Shown here: piece after piece, positions 25,518-33,568 of the stretch
How the letters are laid out: every line of letters begins with the position of its first letter
Numbering within the stretch: position 1 is the stretch's first letter
Assembly: GCA_017501255.1 (NCBI GenBank)
Contig: JAFVXE010000052.1
Span: forward strand, 1-64,000
Length of the DNA stretch: 64,000 bases
Direction of reading: 5' to 3'
Source of the DNA: Clostridia bacterium
GTDB lineage: Bacteria > Bacillota > Clostridia > Christensenellales > Aristaeellaceae
Notes under the pieces: model-generated
What the model was told of the DNA's origin: nothing
What the model saw: the letters and a program-made list of their open reading frames with translations, nothing else
Databases searched by the model: none
Position numbers and translations under genes: made by a program

Positions 25518-25542
25518 AGGGAATGATATGCAAAAGGAGCGG
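25518..25542 (+). repeat. Left copy of 25-bp direct repeat (target duplication)
   Basis: The 25 bases starting AGGGAATGATATGC and ending GGAGCGG recur exactly at 26696-26720, immediately outside the other end of the insertion sequence. One further A (25517 and 26695) also matches, so the repeat is 25-26 bp depending on where the element ends. Confidence 0.85.
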
Positions 25543-25644
25543 TGTAGCGTTACAATAGATGTGAGACTGAGGGGTAGAAAAAAGGCGAGAGAGTCTGTTA
25601 GAATAGAGCTACCACACACCAAACTAACAAAGGACTCAAACGCC

Positions 25645-26616
25645 ATGAATAGTATAGCACAAACCAAACGGTATTTACCACATGAAATGAGCACTAAGAT
25701 CAATTCAGTGAAGTTGTATCGCCAAACCAGGGATATTGGCTTTGTGGTAAGGAGATACCATATCTCCAAGGCTTCGCTAATGCGCTGGAACAAGCAGTAC
25801 GACGGGACAAGAGAATCGCTGTTACCCAAATCGCATAGGCCGCACAGCCAACATCCGAATGCCCATACGGAAGAAGAGCTAAAGTGTATACGCAATTACC
25901 ACAGGCGAAATCCCAATATCAGCGTATGTGAACTCTATGGAAAACTCTTGCAAGATAAGGCATATAGTCGCCACCCAGGTTCCCTTTACCGAGTATTCAT
26001 ACGTCTTGGCTATCGAAAAAAGGTGGAATCGACAAAGAAAAAATCAAAGCATAATGGGCATTACGACACCCCTACAGAACTTGGTGTGAAGTGGCAGCTG
26101 GATGTGAAATACGTTCCTCAAGCGTGCTACGCAGGCAAAGATGATGAAAGATTCTTCCAGTATACGATGCTGGAGGAAGCCAGTCGAGAACGCTTCATCT
26201 ACGCATACAAAGAGCAAAGCGGCTTCTCAACTGTAGATTTTGTCAAACGTGCAATTGTCTACTTTGGCTATGCACCTCATACGATCCAGACAGATAATGG
26301 ATCGGAGTTTTGCAACAGTCAAAAGACAGATCGCATCCATATATTTGATTTCTTTTGTATGGAGAATGGGATCATTCACAAGCAGCTTCGCCCCAAAACG
26401 CCCTGGCACAACGGCAAAGTTGAACGGAGTCACCGCAACGACCAGGAACGGTTCTATAATTACCTGCGCTTTTACTCCTATGATGATCTTCAGCATCAAA
26501 TGAAGAATTACCTTCGTCGCTCAAATCGTATCCCCATGGCGGTACTCGGTTGGAAATCACCCATTCAGCGAAGAAAAGAGCTATTACCGGCACTTCTGGA
26601 AACGCTATTTGGGTGA
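25645..26616 (+). CDS. DDE transposase (IS481/IS1202-like, rve catalytic domain)
   Basis: 323 residues from the ATG at 25645 with AAAGGAC upstream. An N-terminal helix-turn-helix (about 10-50, VRRYHISKASLMRWNKQY) is followed by a second helical domain. The integrase core comes next: Asp in KWQLDVKYVP, Asp in IQTDNGSEF and Glu in NGKVERSHRNDQERFY make the DDE triad, so it is probably active. The stop codon lies inside a perfect 42-bp palindrome. Codon use is more AT-rich than the neighbouring genes. Confidence 0.9.
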   Translation: MNSIAQTKRYLPHEMSTKINSVKLYRQTRDIGFVVRRYHISKASLMRWNKQYDGTRESLLPKSHRPHSQHPNAHTEEELKCIRNYHRRNPNISVCELYGKLLQDKAYSRHPGSLYRVFIRLGYRKKVESTKKKSKHNGHYDTPTELGVKWQLDVKYVPQACYAGKDDERFFQYTMLEEASRERFIYAYKEQSGFSTVDFVKRAIVYFGYAPHTIQTDNGSEFCNSQKTDRIHIFDFFCMENGIIHKQLRPKTPWHNGKVERSHRNDQERFYNYLRFYSYDDLQHQMKNYLRRSNRIPMAVLGWKSPIQRRKELLPALLETLFG

Positions 26617-26649
26617 GGGGAAGGGGTTAACCCCTTCCCCTCACCCAAA
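26608..26649. repeat. Perfect 42-bp palindrome across the transposase stop
   Basis: TTTGGGTGAGGGGAAGGGG is followed by TTAA and then the exact complement, with no mismatch. It contains the transposase TGA and lies 46 bp inside the right end. It can form a very stable hairpin in RNA but has no T-run, so it is not a standard terminator. It may stop incoming transcription or protect the mRNA end. Confidence 0.85.
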
Positions 26650-26695
26650 CTCAGACTCCCTCGTTTCTTGGTCTCACATCATTGACAAATGTACA

Positions 26696-26720
26696 AGGGA
26701 ATGATATGCAAAAGGAGCGG
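26696..26720 (+). repeat. Right copy of 25-bp direct repeat (target duplication)
   Basis: Exact copy of 25518-25542. It contains one arm of the terminator hairpin of the gene ending at 26744, so the original site was that terminator. Confidence 0.85.
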
Positions 26721-26737
26721 CCATCGAACCGCTCCTT
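26707..26737 (-). terminator. Terminator of the polytopic membrane protein gene
   Basis: AAGGAGCGG and CCGCTCCTT form a 9-bp stem, followed on the minus strand by TTTTGC. The insertion sequence duplicated half of it, but the complete hairpin remains on the gene side. Confidence 0.7.
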
Positions 26738-26743
26738 CACGCA

Positions 26744-27988
26744 TCAGAACGCATTTCCCGTACTGAGCATAAACACGAAATATTCCACTGTGGACGCCAG
26801 ATGCCAAAGCAGAATCCCCACAGCCACAACCACCAGCACCTTGCGCCAGAGCGCCGCTTCTTTCCACTGCTGCCTGAGCATTCCTGCGAATTTGCCCAGC
26901 ATCACCGCCCAGAAGAAGTAAGAGGAGCTCATGGTGGCCCAGCCAAAGTTGCCATGACCCGCACGCATACCGGTTTCCCGGAAGAAGGCCACCTCCAGCA
27001 TACTGATGAATACCATCAGCACTGCCAGCAACACATGGCGGTCTTTGAACATTCCTTTGTGCCAGCAGCAAGCCAGAGCCGCCAGTGGGAAGGCATTCAT
27101 CATCAGCATGGTGCGGAAGGCTTCCCACAGGGTCTGCGCCGTAGCGCCAAATTCCACGCCGCTGGTATAGGGCACCACCACGCCGGTATAGTACAGATAT
27201 TGCACCAAAAAGCAAACCACGGCAGGAATGAAGGCCAGCACGATCTGGCCGAAATAGCGCCAGTTGCGGGGTCTGCGGCAAAGCTCCACCAGATACATCA
27301 GAAAGGCCGCGGGCAAAAAGGCCTGCATCACCGTAGGCTTGCACATCAGATTCAGAATCAGCAGCGCCGCCAGACCAAATACCTGCCACCAGGGCAGCAT
27401 GGTATCGTCGCCGCCTTCGGGCAGTTTTTTCTCAAAGGAATCCCAGCACCATACCAGATAGGGCACCACGATCATCATCGTGGAAATGACTGCCTGCTGA
27501 GTGGGATTGTGCCATACATTGGGGGAACCATTCACAAACCGGTATACGCTGAGCCCCGTGTCGTTGGGCAGATTGACGCCGGTGACCACAAACATGAAAA
27601 GCGCACACAAGGCCAGCCAGAAGGTCTTGATTTTGCCACCGCTCATCCGGTCCAGAAGCCGGTAGGTCATCACAAAGGTGAGGGCTCTGAACAGCGTGCA
27701 GATGATCGACCCTGCCCAGTCGATGGGCGTACCCAGTTGGTAGAGAATCGCCACCAGCACGTGCCACAGCGGGTAAGCGATGCGGCTGGTGATGGAATGC
27801 AGATCGGTAAAATCAAAGTCCACCGAATAGCTGGCGTGAATCTGCAAATCAATCTCCGTGGGCAGGCGGCTTTCCCAAAGGAACATGGACAGCGCAAACA
27901 GAACAGCTGCCACTGCCGCCAGCACAAACCAGCCGCTGCACCAGATGTTCCGCCGCTGATTCTCTCGATTTGCCGTAATCTCTTGCAT
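26744..27988 (-). CDS. Polytopic membrane protein of unknown function
   Basis: 414 residues from the ATG at 27988, seven bases after GGAGGG. One N-terminal helix (about 20-40) is followed by an outer loop with hydrophilic residues (about 45-75), then about nine to ten more helices. The long outer loop after the first helix, with a YPLWHVLVA segment, recalls membrane glycosyltransferases of the GT-C type and DUF6056-like proteins, but I see no diagnostic DxD or similar motif and do not assign a function. It stands alone between two terminated units. Confidence 0.6.
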   Translation of the reverse strand: MQEITANRENQRRNIWCSGWFVLAAVAAVLFALSMFLWESRLPTEIDLQIHASYSVDFDFTDLHSITSRIAYPLWHVLVAILYQLGTPIDWAGSIICTLFRALTFVMTYRLLDRMSGGKIKTFWLALCALFMFVVTGVNLPNDTGLSVYRFVNGSPNVWHNPTQQAVISTMMIVVPYLVWCWDSFEKKLPEGGDDTMLPWWQVFGLAALLILNLMCKPTVMQAFLPAAFLMYLVELCRRPRNWRYFGQIVLAFIPAVVCFLVQYLYYTGVVVPYTSGVEFGATAQTLWEAFRTMLMMNAFPLAALACCWHKGMFKDRHVLLAVLMVFISMLEVAFFRETGMRAGHGNFGWATMSSSYFFWAVMLGKFAGMLRQQWKEAALWRKVLVVVAVGILLWHLASTVEYFVFMLSTGNAF

Positions 27989-28091
27989 TTGAACTCCCTC
28001 CATACAGGTGAAGTGTCTCCGTTTTTCATCCTTGGCAGTTGGATGCCAAGGGGGAATGATAGCGGATTGCATTGCATCCGTCAAGAGCCTG

Positions 28092-28442
28092 TCAGCCCTC
28101 CGCCACCCACTGTTTCCAGACATCCTCATTGGCGCCCACGGTCACTTTGCTGCCGTTGCGCACAATAGGACTGACCAAAGCGGCAGGATCGTTGAGAAGC
28201 TCCGCCACAATCAGGCTGTCCGTGGACATATGCGCCACGGGACGCTCCAACGCCTTCTTGCCTTCCCGGTCCACCAGCGCACGGGCGCTGCCCGCTGCCC
28301 GGATGAACAGCTCCAGTTCCTTCCTGCCCAGCTTGTGTTTTTTCAAATCCATCATCTGGTAGGGAATGCGACGCTCCTTGAAGAAACGCTCCGCCTTGAG
28401 CACATCGGGATTCTTCTTGTTCACATAGATCTGAATATTCAT
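28092..28442 (-). CDS. ArsC/Spx-family protein lacking the catalytic cysteine
   Basis: 116 residues, the normal size of ArsC/YffB-like proteins. The fold is recognisable: KAERFFKERRIPYQMMDLKK near the N-terminus, SPIVRNGSKVTVGANEDVWKQW at the C-terminus. Where thioredoxin-fold relatives have a cysteine (typically KKCxDT), this protein reads KKNPDV, and it contains no cysteine at all. It therefore cannot work as a thiol reductase. Its ATG overlaps the stop of the DnaI-like helicase loader gene (ATGA), so the two are translated together. A protein-binding role is possible, as Spx binds RNA polymerase, but this is inference. Confidence 0.8.
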   Translation of the reverse strand: MNIQIYVNKKNPDVLKAERFFKERRIPYQMMDLKKHKLGRKELELFIRAAGSARALVDREGKKALERPVAHMSTDSLIVAELLNDPAALVSPIVRNGSKVTVGANEDVWKQWVAEG

Positions 28443-29437
28443 GCCTGTCCCCTCTTGAGCTTTTTGCGCACATCGCTGCCGGTCAGCACCAGCCTGCGCC
28501 AGCTGCTTTCATCCATCAGGCGGGAAGCGATGCGCTCGGTGTAGCGTTCCTTGAATTCTGCCATGGTCAGGTTGGTGGAGATCACCGTATGGCGGCGGCT
28601 CAGCTGCCGCTCGTTGAGCAGGTTGAACAGCTGCTCAATGGTGATGTTCTGCATCATGGGCTCGGTACCCAGATCGTCAATCAGCAGGATGGGCGCATTC
28701 ATCATCTCCGCCAGCTTGTCGCCGCTGTTTTCAAAATAGGCTTTACGGGCCACCTCCAGCAGGTGATAGGCGCTGGTATAGACCGGCATGATATCACGCT
28801 GAACCAGCCGGTGAGCAATAGCGTGCAAAAGGAAGGTTTTGCCCAGGCCGCTCTTGCCGGACAGCAGCAGGTTAGGTGTGGCGGTATCGGGGAAGGAATC
28901 CGCATATTCCAGGCAGATCTTTTTAGCCAGCAAGGCGTGTTTCCGCTGGCTGAAGCCATCCCGCTCGTCGATTTCCTCATCGTCAAACAGGGTTTCATCG
29001 AAACGCTCAAAGGTATTGCCGCTGGCGCCCAATCCCAGTTCCCCCAGCATCCGATGGTTCAATTCCTGCTTCATGCATCTGCACATCTGCCGGGAAGGTG
29101 CGTATACATAACCTTCGTCCTTGCATTCAGCGCAGGTATACACCGGATCCAGCGCATCTGCTGGCAGCCCGGCTTCCCGGAGCATCTCTGCGATGCGCTG
29201 ATTCATCAACGCCATGGCGTTGGGCAGCTGGGCGTTTTCTCCTTCCTTGCGGAAGCGATTCAGCAGGCTGGTGCGAACCCCTTGCAGCACCGCAGCGTGG
29301 CGGGCATCCAGCACTTCCCTGAGGCCCGGACACTTCTCGCAGGCCTGAGTGCGGCGTTCCTCATAGATACGCATATTCTCTTCCCGCCGGGCGGCATATT
29401 CCTGCTGAAGGGCCAAAATCAGTTGTTCCCGCGTCAC
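28439..29437 (-). CDS. dnaI: DnaI/DnaC-type replicative helicase loader (AAA+ ATPase)
   Basis: 332 residues from a GTG overlapping the upstream stop (GTGA). An N-terminal helical helicase-binding region comes first. A Cys cluster (Cys102, Cys105, Cys119, Cys121) follows, like the zinc-binding region of DnaI. The AAA+ domain has Walker A SGKSGLGKTFLL (about 193-204), Walker B ILLIDDLGTEP (about 250-260), the sensor STNL and an Arg-rich C-terminus (ERIASRLM). DnaI loads the DnaB/DnaC-family helicase at oriC or stalled forks. The partner gene upstream is DnaD-like, as in other Firmicutes. Confidence 0.9.
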   Translation of the reverse strand: MTREQLILALQQEYAARREENMRIYEERRTQACEKCPGLREVLDARHAAVLQGVRTSLLNRFRKEGENAQLPNAMALMNQRIAEMLREAGLPADALDPVYTCAECKDEGYVYAPSRQMCRCMKQELNHRMLGELGLGASGNTFERFDETLFDDEEIDERDGFSQRKHALLAKKICLEYADSFPDTATPNLLLSGKSGLGKTFLLHAIAHRLVQRDIMPVYTSAYHLLEVARKAYFENSGDKLAEMMNAPILLIDDLGTEPMMQNITIEQLFNLLNERQLSRRHTVISTNLTMAEFKERYTERIASRLMDESSWRRLVLTGSDVRKKLKRGQA

Positions 29438-30960
29438 AGCTTGCTCATCTCCTCAATATCCTCTGCACTCATGCCATTCACATCATCCGGGTTGTATTCC
29501 CGCTGCTCATACTGCTGGGCCAGCACCCGTTTACCGGAAGGCTTTGCAGCAGCTGCTTTTTCTGTTTTCTTGCCAGCAGCCGCTGCCTGGGTGAATTTCT
29601 CGTGCTCTTCCTGGGCCTCCGCAACGGTGGTGATATCCTTCTCCCGCCAATTTTGCAGCAGCTTATCCACATACGCCATGGGATGCTCCACATTCTGGGC
29701 ATAGGCAGCCGCCAGAGAAATCACCGGTTCGCTGACCCGCCAATCCTCCTGCCATTTACGCAAAAGTTCCCGGTTGGCCTGGGAGCATATCAGGGTCTTT
29801 TCCTTGCCCATCAAAGCGAACAGATTGCGCAGGGTCTTATCCTGCCGGGCGACGCTCTTGAGGTAGGCTTCCACATCCGCTTCCGTTTGCAGTCCCCGGT
29901 TGTTCCACGCCTCCACCAGTTCGCCCACCTGATCCAGCGAATGTGCGCCCCGGCGTTTCCCCACCTGACGGGCCGCCAGAACAACGATTTCATGGCTGGC
30001 AAGGTCGCACAGGGAACGGTACACAAGCCGCATTCCCTCATCCACCACAGCGGACTTATGACCGAAAGCCGCCAGCATTTCCCGCACACGGGCGGTTTCA
30101 TCCTGCTCGCCTTTGAGGAATTTTTCCACCATTTCCGCTGTGGTGGCCTTGCCGCCGCTGCGCTGGTGAATGCCCTCCAAAATTTTGTCCAGATACGCAA
30201 AGCTGGGGTCGCCCTTGGTGGTTTCCACGCAGGCGGCTTCCACCGCTTTGGGAGCAAAGCCCCACTGCACCGTCCATTTCAGGTACAGGTCAATTTCATC
30301 CTCGCTGGGATTGCGGCGTTTGCCAAGGCGGCTCAGTAGCTTTCTGGCACCCTTCCAGGCGCTTTCCGAGCGGCTGAACATCATCTCCGCCGCTTCCAGC
30401 GTGGTGATCTTCTCGCTGCTCATCTCACCGGCGATTTTCTGGGCTTCCTTGAAGCTGAAATTCAAACCACGGGTTGAGATCATATGCCGGATCAGCATCA
30501 GCACCACCTCCGGGCTGAGTCCCAGCTGCTCCACCCATTCATAGGCCAGCACCGTTTCGCCGCCGTGGAGCTTGCGCTTTTCCCCAAAGAGGGAATACAA
30601 CGCCTGGGCAAAGGATTCGTACTGTTCGTCCGGCTGGGTCTGCTGATGCATCAGGGTGGCCTGCTGCACGTTCAGATAGCGGTACTGGGGAGGATTGTCC
30701 CGCACCCGTTCCATCAGGCGGCAGCGTTCCCAGTAACGGAGGGCTTTTTCCACCTCCGCCACCTCCATGCCAAGGGCAATGGCCAGATCCTCCACCATTC
30801 GGATGGTATCGCCAAGGCCTTCCTTGACTGCCATCAGTCCATACAGGTACACCTTCACATAGCCCTCCGGCGCAGCGGGCATATATTCACAGAAAAATGC
30901 GTTGGGCACAGCCGTTGCCCCCCACAGAAAACTGCCCGGATCATTCACAAAAGCTGCCAT
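29434..30960 (-). CDS. DnaD-domain replication initiation/primosome protein (DnaB/DnaD-like)
   Basis: 508 residues from the ATG at 30960 with GGGGAGGTG upstream. The N-terminal about 120 residues resemble a DnaD-type winged helix region (VYLYGLMAVKEGL, EVEKALRYWERCRLM). Two DnaD_2-type units follow: about 290-345 (LKWTVQWGFAPKAVEAAC, FAYLDKILEGIH) and about 410-475 (WQEDWRVSEPVISLAAAYA, PMAYVDKLLQNW). DnaD and DnaB proteins remodel DNA and recruit the helicase loader, encoded next with a four-base overlap. The gene is the first of a three-gene operon. Confidence 0.87.
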   Translation of the reverse strand: MAAFVNDPGSFLWGATAVPNAFFCEYMPAAPEGYVKVYLYGLMAVKEGLGDTIRMVEDLAIALGMEVAEVEKALRYWERCRLMERVRDNPPQYRYLNVQQATLMHQQTQPDEQYESFAQALYSLFGEKRKLHGGETVLAYEWVEQLGLSPEVVLMLIRHMISTRGLNFSFKEAQKIAGEMSSEKITTLEAAEMMFSRSESAWKGARKLLSRLGKRRNPSEDEIDLYLKWTVQWGFAPKAVEAACVETTKGDPSFAYLDKILEGIHQRSGGKATTAEMVEKFLKGEQDETARVREMLAAFGHKSAVVDEGMRLVYRSLCDLASHEIVVLAARQVGKRRGAHSLDQVGELVEAWNNRGLQTEADVEAYLKSVARQDKTLRNLFALMGKEKTLICSQANRELLRKWQEDWRVSEPVISLAAAYAQNVEHPMAYVDKLLQNWREKDITTVAEAQEEHEKFTQAAAAGKKTEKAAAAKPSGKRVLAQQYEQREYNPDDVNGMSAEDIEEMSKL

Positions 30961-31054
30961 GAAAGCGCACCTCCCCATCTTATTGGAATAATGAATATAG
31001 TATATCACATTTTGACGAAGAAAGAAAAGCCTTTCCCAAAGGCCGTGGTTGTGG

Positions 31055-31060
31055 TATAAT
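31055..31060 (+). promoter_or_regulatory. Extended -10 before the degenerate serine-hydrolase gene
   Basis: TGGTATAAT, 55 bp upstream of the start; the -35 is poor. A small GGGGC/GCCCC hairpin (31086-31098) sits just before the ribosome site. Confidence 0.45.
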
Positions 31061-31114
31061 GGTAGTGGTGACCTTATGCTTTTTTGGGGCTTTGCCCCGG
31101 TAAGGAGGACGCCT

Positions 31115-32176
31115 ATGTGGAATGCTGTGGACAAGCTCTTGTCCAACGCAATGGAGAACGGCTGCTTTCCCGGCTGCGGCTTTGCTGCCGGTCAACGGGG
31201 AGACGTGCTGTACCAGAAGGTTTTCGGACAGCTGACACCCAACGGCAAAAAGCCCGTCACGCTGGAAACCCGCTATGATGCAGGTTTTCTGACACAGGTG
31301 CTGGCAACCATGCCCCTGAGCCTGAAAGCCATGGAACACGGTCTGATTTCCCCGGATGATCCCATCAGCCGGTTTCTGGATGGCGTGCCGCAGGATAAAA
31401 AGGGAATCACCCTGGAACAGCTGCTGACCCATACCAGCGGTTTGCCGGCTTCCTTTTCGCTGGAGCATGAAGCCCACCGGGCACAGGATGCGCTGAAAGC
31501 CCTGCTGGCCCATCCGCTGGAAAGCCAACCCGGCGAAAAAGTGAAACAGTCCGCCATGGGCTATATCCTGCTGGGATTCCTGATGGAAAAGGTATTTGAT
31601 ATGCCTCTGGATGATGCGGTGAAGCGTCATGTGACTGCGCCGCTGACCATGACGGGCACCGGCTACCTGCCCTCCGGCGAGAATATTGCCCCCACCCAGA
31701 TCACCTACGAAAACGCTCAGCCCTCTGCCGGCTGGCCTCTGGATGGCAATGCCCGCTTCCTGCATGGCATTGCCGGGCACGCAGGCCTCTTTACCACCCT
31801 GAGCGACCTGACCCGCTTTGTGAGTATGCTGGCCTCGGACGGCCTTTGCCAAAAGGATGTTTTTCTGGCGAAGCGCTCGGTGCATCTGGCGGCTACCGAC
31901 CGCACCCGGGGTATGAACGCCGCATGGAGCTACAGCCTGCGCATCACCAAGCGTTCCCAGCCCTATCTGGGACACCTGTGGCCCAGCGACGGCTACGGCC
32001 TGCAGGATCCTGCCAGCGGTTCCCTGGTGGCAGTGAACCCCTCGGACGGTTTCTTCGTGGCGCTTTTGTGCAACGGTCACGAGTCCCCCGCCACCCGGGA
32101 AGAAAACGACCGCCTGCGCAAGGTGCTGCTCAACGCCGCTTATGCTGCTTTCCAGCATCAGTCGGTATCAATCTGA
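31115..32176 (+). CDS. Beta-lactamase-fold (class C type) protein, catalytic residues lost
   Basis: 353 residues from the ATG at 31115, six bases after AAGGAGG. The fold is clear: LLTHTSGLPASF, GYILLGFLMEKV and GHAGLFTTLSDLTRFVSML are standard in serine-hydrolase/class C beta-lactamase proteins. The catalytic SxxK is replaced by FLTQ (residues 58-61), the YxN motif by QSA (145-147), and the third His/Lys-Thr-Gly motif is absent from the C-terminal LVAVNPSDGFFVALLCN region. It is therefore predicted to be inactive as an acyl-enzyme hydrolase. No signal peptide is visible. It is transcribed away from the DnaD operon. Confidence 0.8.
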   Translation: MWNAVDKLLSNAMENGCFPGCGFAAGQRGDVLYQKVFGQLTPNGKKPVTLETRYDAGFLTQVLATMPLSLKAMEHGLISPDDPISRFLDGVPQDKKGITLEQLLTHTSGLPASFSLEHEAHRAQDALKALLAHPLESQPGEKVKQSAMGYILLGFLMEKVFDMPLDDAVKRHVTAPLTMTGTGYLPSGENIAPTQITYENAQPSAGWPLDGNARFLHGIAGHAGLFTTLSDLTRFVSMLASDGLCQKDVFLAKRSVHLAATDRTRGMNAAWSYSLRITKRSQPYLGHLWPSDGYGLQDPASGSLVAVNPSDGFFVALLCNGHESPATREENDRLRKVLLNAAYAAFQHQSVSI

Positions 32177-32238
32177 CCAACCATCCGTCAACGGATGTTC
32201 CTCATTCATCACTACACAACAGAAGGAGCGTAACCGAT

Positions 32239-33546
32239 ATGTCTACTCTCAAGCAAAGAATTCTGGATCGTACTGTAACGCTGGGCGTTGTGGGCCTTGG
32301 CTATGTGGGCCTGCCGCTGGCTGTGGAAAAGGCTAAGGCCGGTTTCAAAGTGATCGGTTTTGACGTGCAGGATCAGAAGGTACAGATGGTCAACGAAGGC
32401 CATAACTATATTGGCGATGTGGTGGACAGCGATCTGGAAGAGATCGTGCGCAGCGGTATGCTCCGTGCCACCACCGACTTTGCTTCCGTGGCCTCCTGCG
32501 ACTGCGTGTGCATCGCCGTGCCCACTCCCCTGGATGCTCACCAGCAGCCCGACATCAGCTATGTGAAGTCCTCCACCGAAAGCATCCTGCCCCATATGCA
32601 CAAGGATATGCTGGTGGTTCTGGAGTCCACCACCTATCCCGGCACCACCGAGGAGCTGCTCAAGCCCATTCTGGAATCCTCCGGCCTCAAGTGCGGCGTG
32701 GACTTCTATCTGGCGTTCTCTCCCGAGCGGGTGGATCCCGGCAACCTGATCTACAAGACCAAGAACACCCCCAAGGTGGTGGGCGGCATCACCCCCGAGT
32801 GCACCGATATCGCCGCCACTCTGTACGAGGCCGTTCTGGAAGCGCCTGTGCACCGGGTATCCAGCCCCGCTGTTGCAGAGATGGAAAAGATTCTCGAAAA
32901 CACCTACCGCAACGTGAATATCGGTCTCATTAACGAGCTGGCCATCCTGTGCGACAAGATGGGCATCAACGTGTGGGAAGTGGTGGATGCTGCCAAGTCC
33001 AAGCCCTACGGCTTCCAGGCCTTCTATCCCGGCCCCGGTCTGGGCGGTCACTGCATCCCGCTGGATCCCTACTACCTGAGCTGGAAAGCCCGTGAGTACG
33101 GCTTCCACACCAGCATGATCGAGAGCAGCATGATGGTCAACGACCGGATGCCCGAGTACTGCGTGGATCGTGCCATGGCTGCCCTGAATGGCCACAAGAA
33201 AGCCCTGAACGGCGCCAAGGTGCTGGTGCTGGGCGTTGCCTACAAGCAGGATATCGACGACTACCGTGAGTCCCCCGCCATCCGCGTGATCGAGCACCTC
33301 AAGGAGCGGGGCGCGGAAGTGACCTTCTACGATCCCTTCGTTGCGGAATACCGGGAGCACGGCGTTACCGAAAAGGGTCTGACGGAGCTGACCCCCGAAA
33401 TCGTGAAGGCTGCTGACCTGGTCATGGTCACCACCGCCCATACCACCGTGGATTATCAGATGGTCGCCGATAACGCCCAGCTGATCTTTGATACCAAAAA
33501 CGCCATGAAGGCCATCCAGAACCGGGACAACCTGCTGGTGCTGTAA
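32239..33546 (+). CDS. wbpA: UDP-N-acetylglucosamine 6-dehydrogenase (WbpA-like)
   Basis: 435 residues with AAGGAG before the ATG. The NAD-binding motif is VVGLGYVGLPLA (about 17-28); the catalytic Cys is in GPGLGGHCIPLDPYYL (about 270). The C-terminal domain has VLVLGVAYKQDIDDYRESP. Length and motifs fit nucleotide-sugar dehydrogenases of the WbpA/TviB group. With the next three genes it matches the WbpABDE pathway: oxidation of UDP-GlcNAc to UDP-GlcNAcA here. An ATG-based start at 32239 is chosen over longer frames that overlap the previous gene. Confidence 0.88.
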   Translation: MSTLKQRILDRTVTLGVVGLGYVGLPLAVEKAKAGFKVIGFDVQDQKVQMVNEGHNYIGDVVDSDLEEIVRSGMLRATTDFASVASCDCVCIAVPTPLDAHQQPDISYVKSSTESILPHMHKDMLVVLESTTYPGTTEELLKPILESSGLKCGVDFYLAFSPERVDPGNLIYKTKNTPKVVGGITPECTDIAATLYEAVLEAPVHRVSSPAVAEMEKILENTYRNVNIGLINELAILCDKMGINVWEVVDAAKSKPYGFQAFYPGPGLGGHCIPLDPYYLSWKAREYGFHTSMIESSMMVNDRMPEYCVDRAMAALNGHKKALNGAKVLVLGVAYKQDIDDYRESPAIRVIEHLKERGAEVTFYDPFVAEYREHGVTEKGLTELTPEIVKAADLVMVTTAHTTVDYQMVADNAQLIFDTKNAMKAIQNRDNLLVL

Positions 33547-33568
33547 GCCTGAAAGGAGCTATTGTCCG

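Larger units (their letters stand above)
25543..26695 (+). mobile_element. Complete insertion sequence with 25-bp target duplication
   Basis: About 1153 bp. The ends are inverted: both start TGTA and share GATGTGAGAC at positions 16-25, 17 of 25 matching in total. A single DDE transposase gene fills it. Flanking 25-bp direct repeats show recent, intact insertion. The duplication is much longer than the 3-5 bp of IS3 and longer than is usual for IS481. Long duplications (mid-20s bp) are, to my knowledge, described for the IS1202 group, so an IS1202/IS481-like element is the best guess. It landed in the tail of the terminator of the gene at 26744, next to the ThrE promoter. Confidence 0.85.

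Noticed and set aside
25518-26720. The 25-bp direct repeats as an integrase attachment site or dif-like site
   Set aside because: There is no tyrosine or serine recombinase inside, no tRNA end at the repeat, and no dif-like palindrome; a DDE transposase and inverted ends explain the structure better.
32177-32238. A terminator before the WbpABDE cassette
   Set aside because: A CATCCG/CGGATG hairpin exists at 32182-32197 but has no T-run, so read-through from the upstream gene remains possible.
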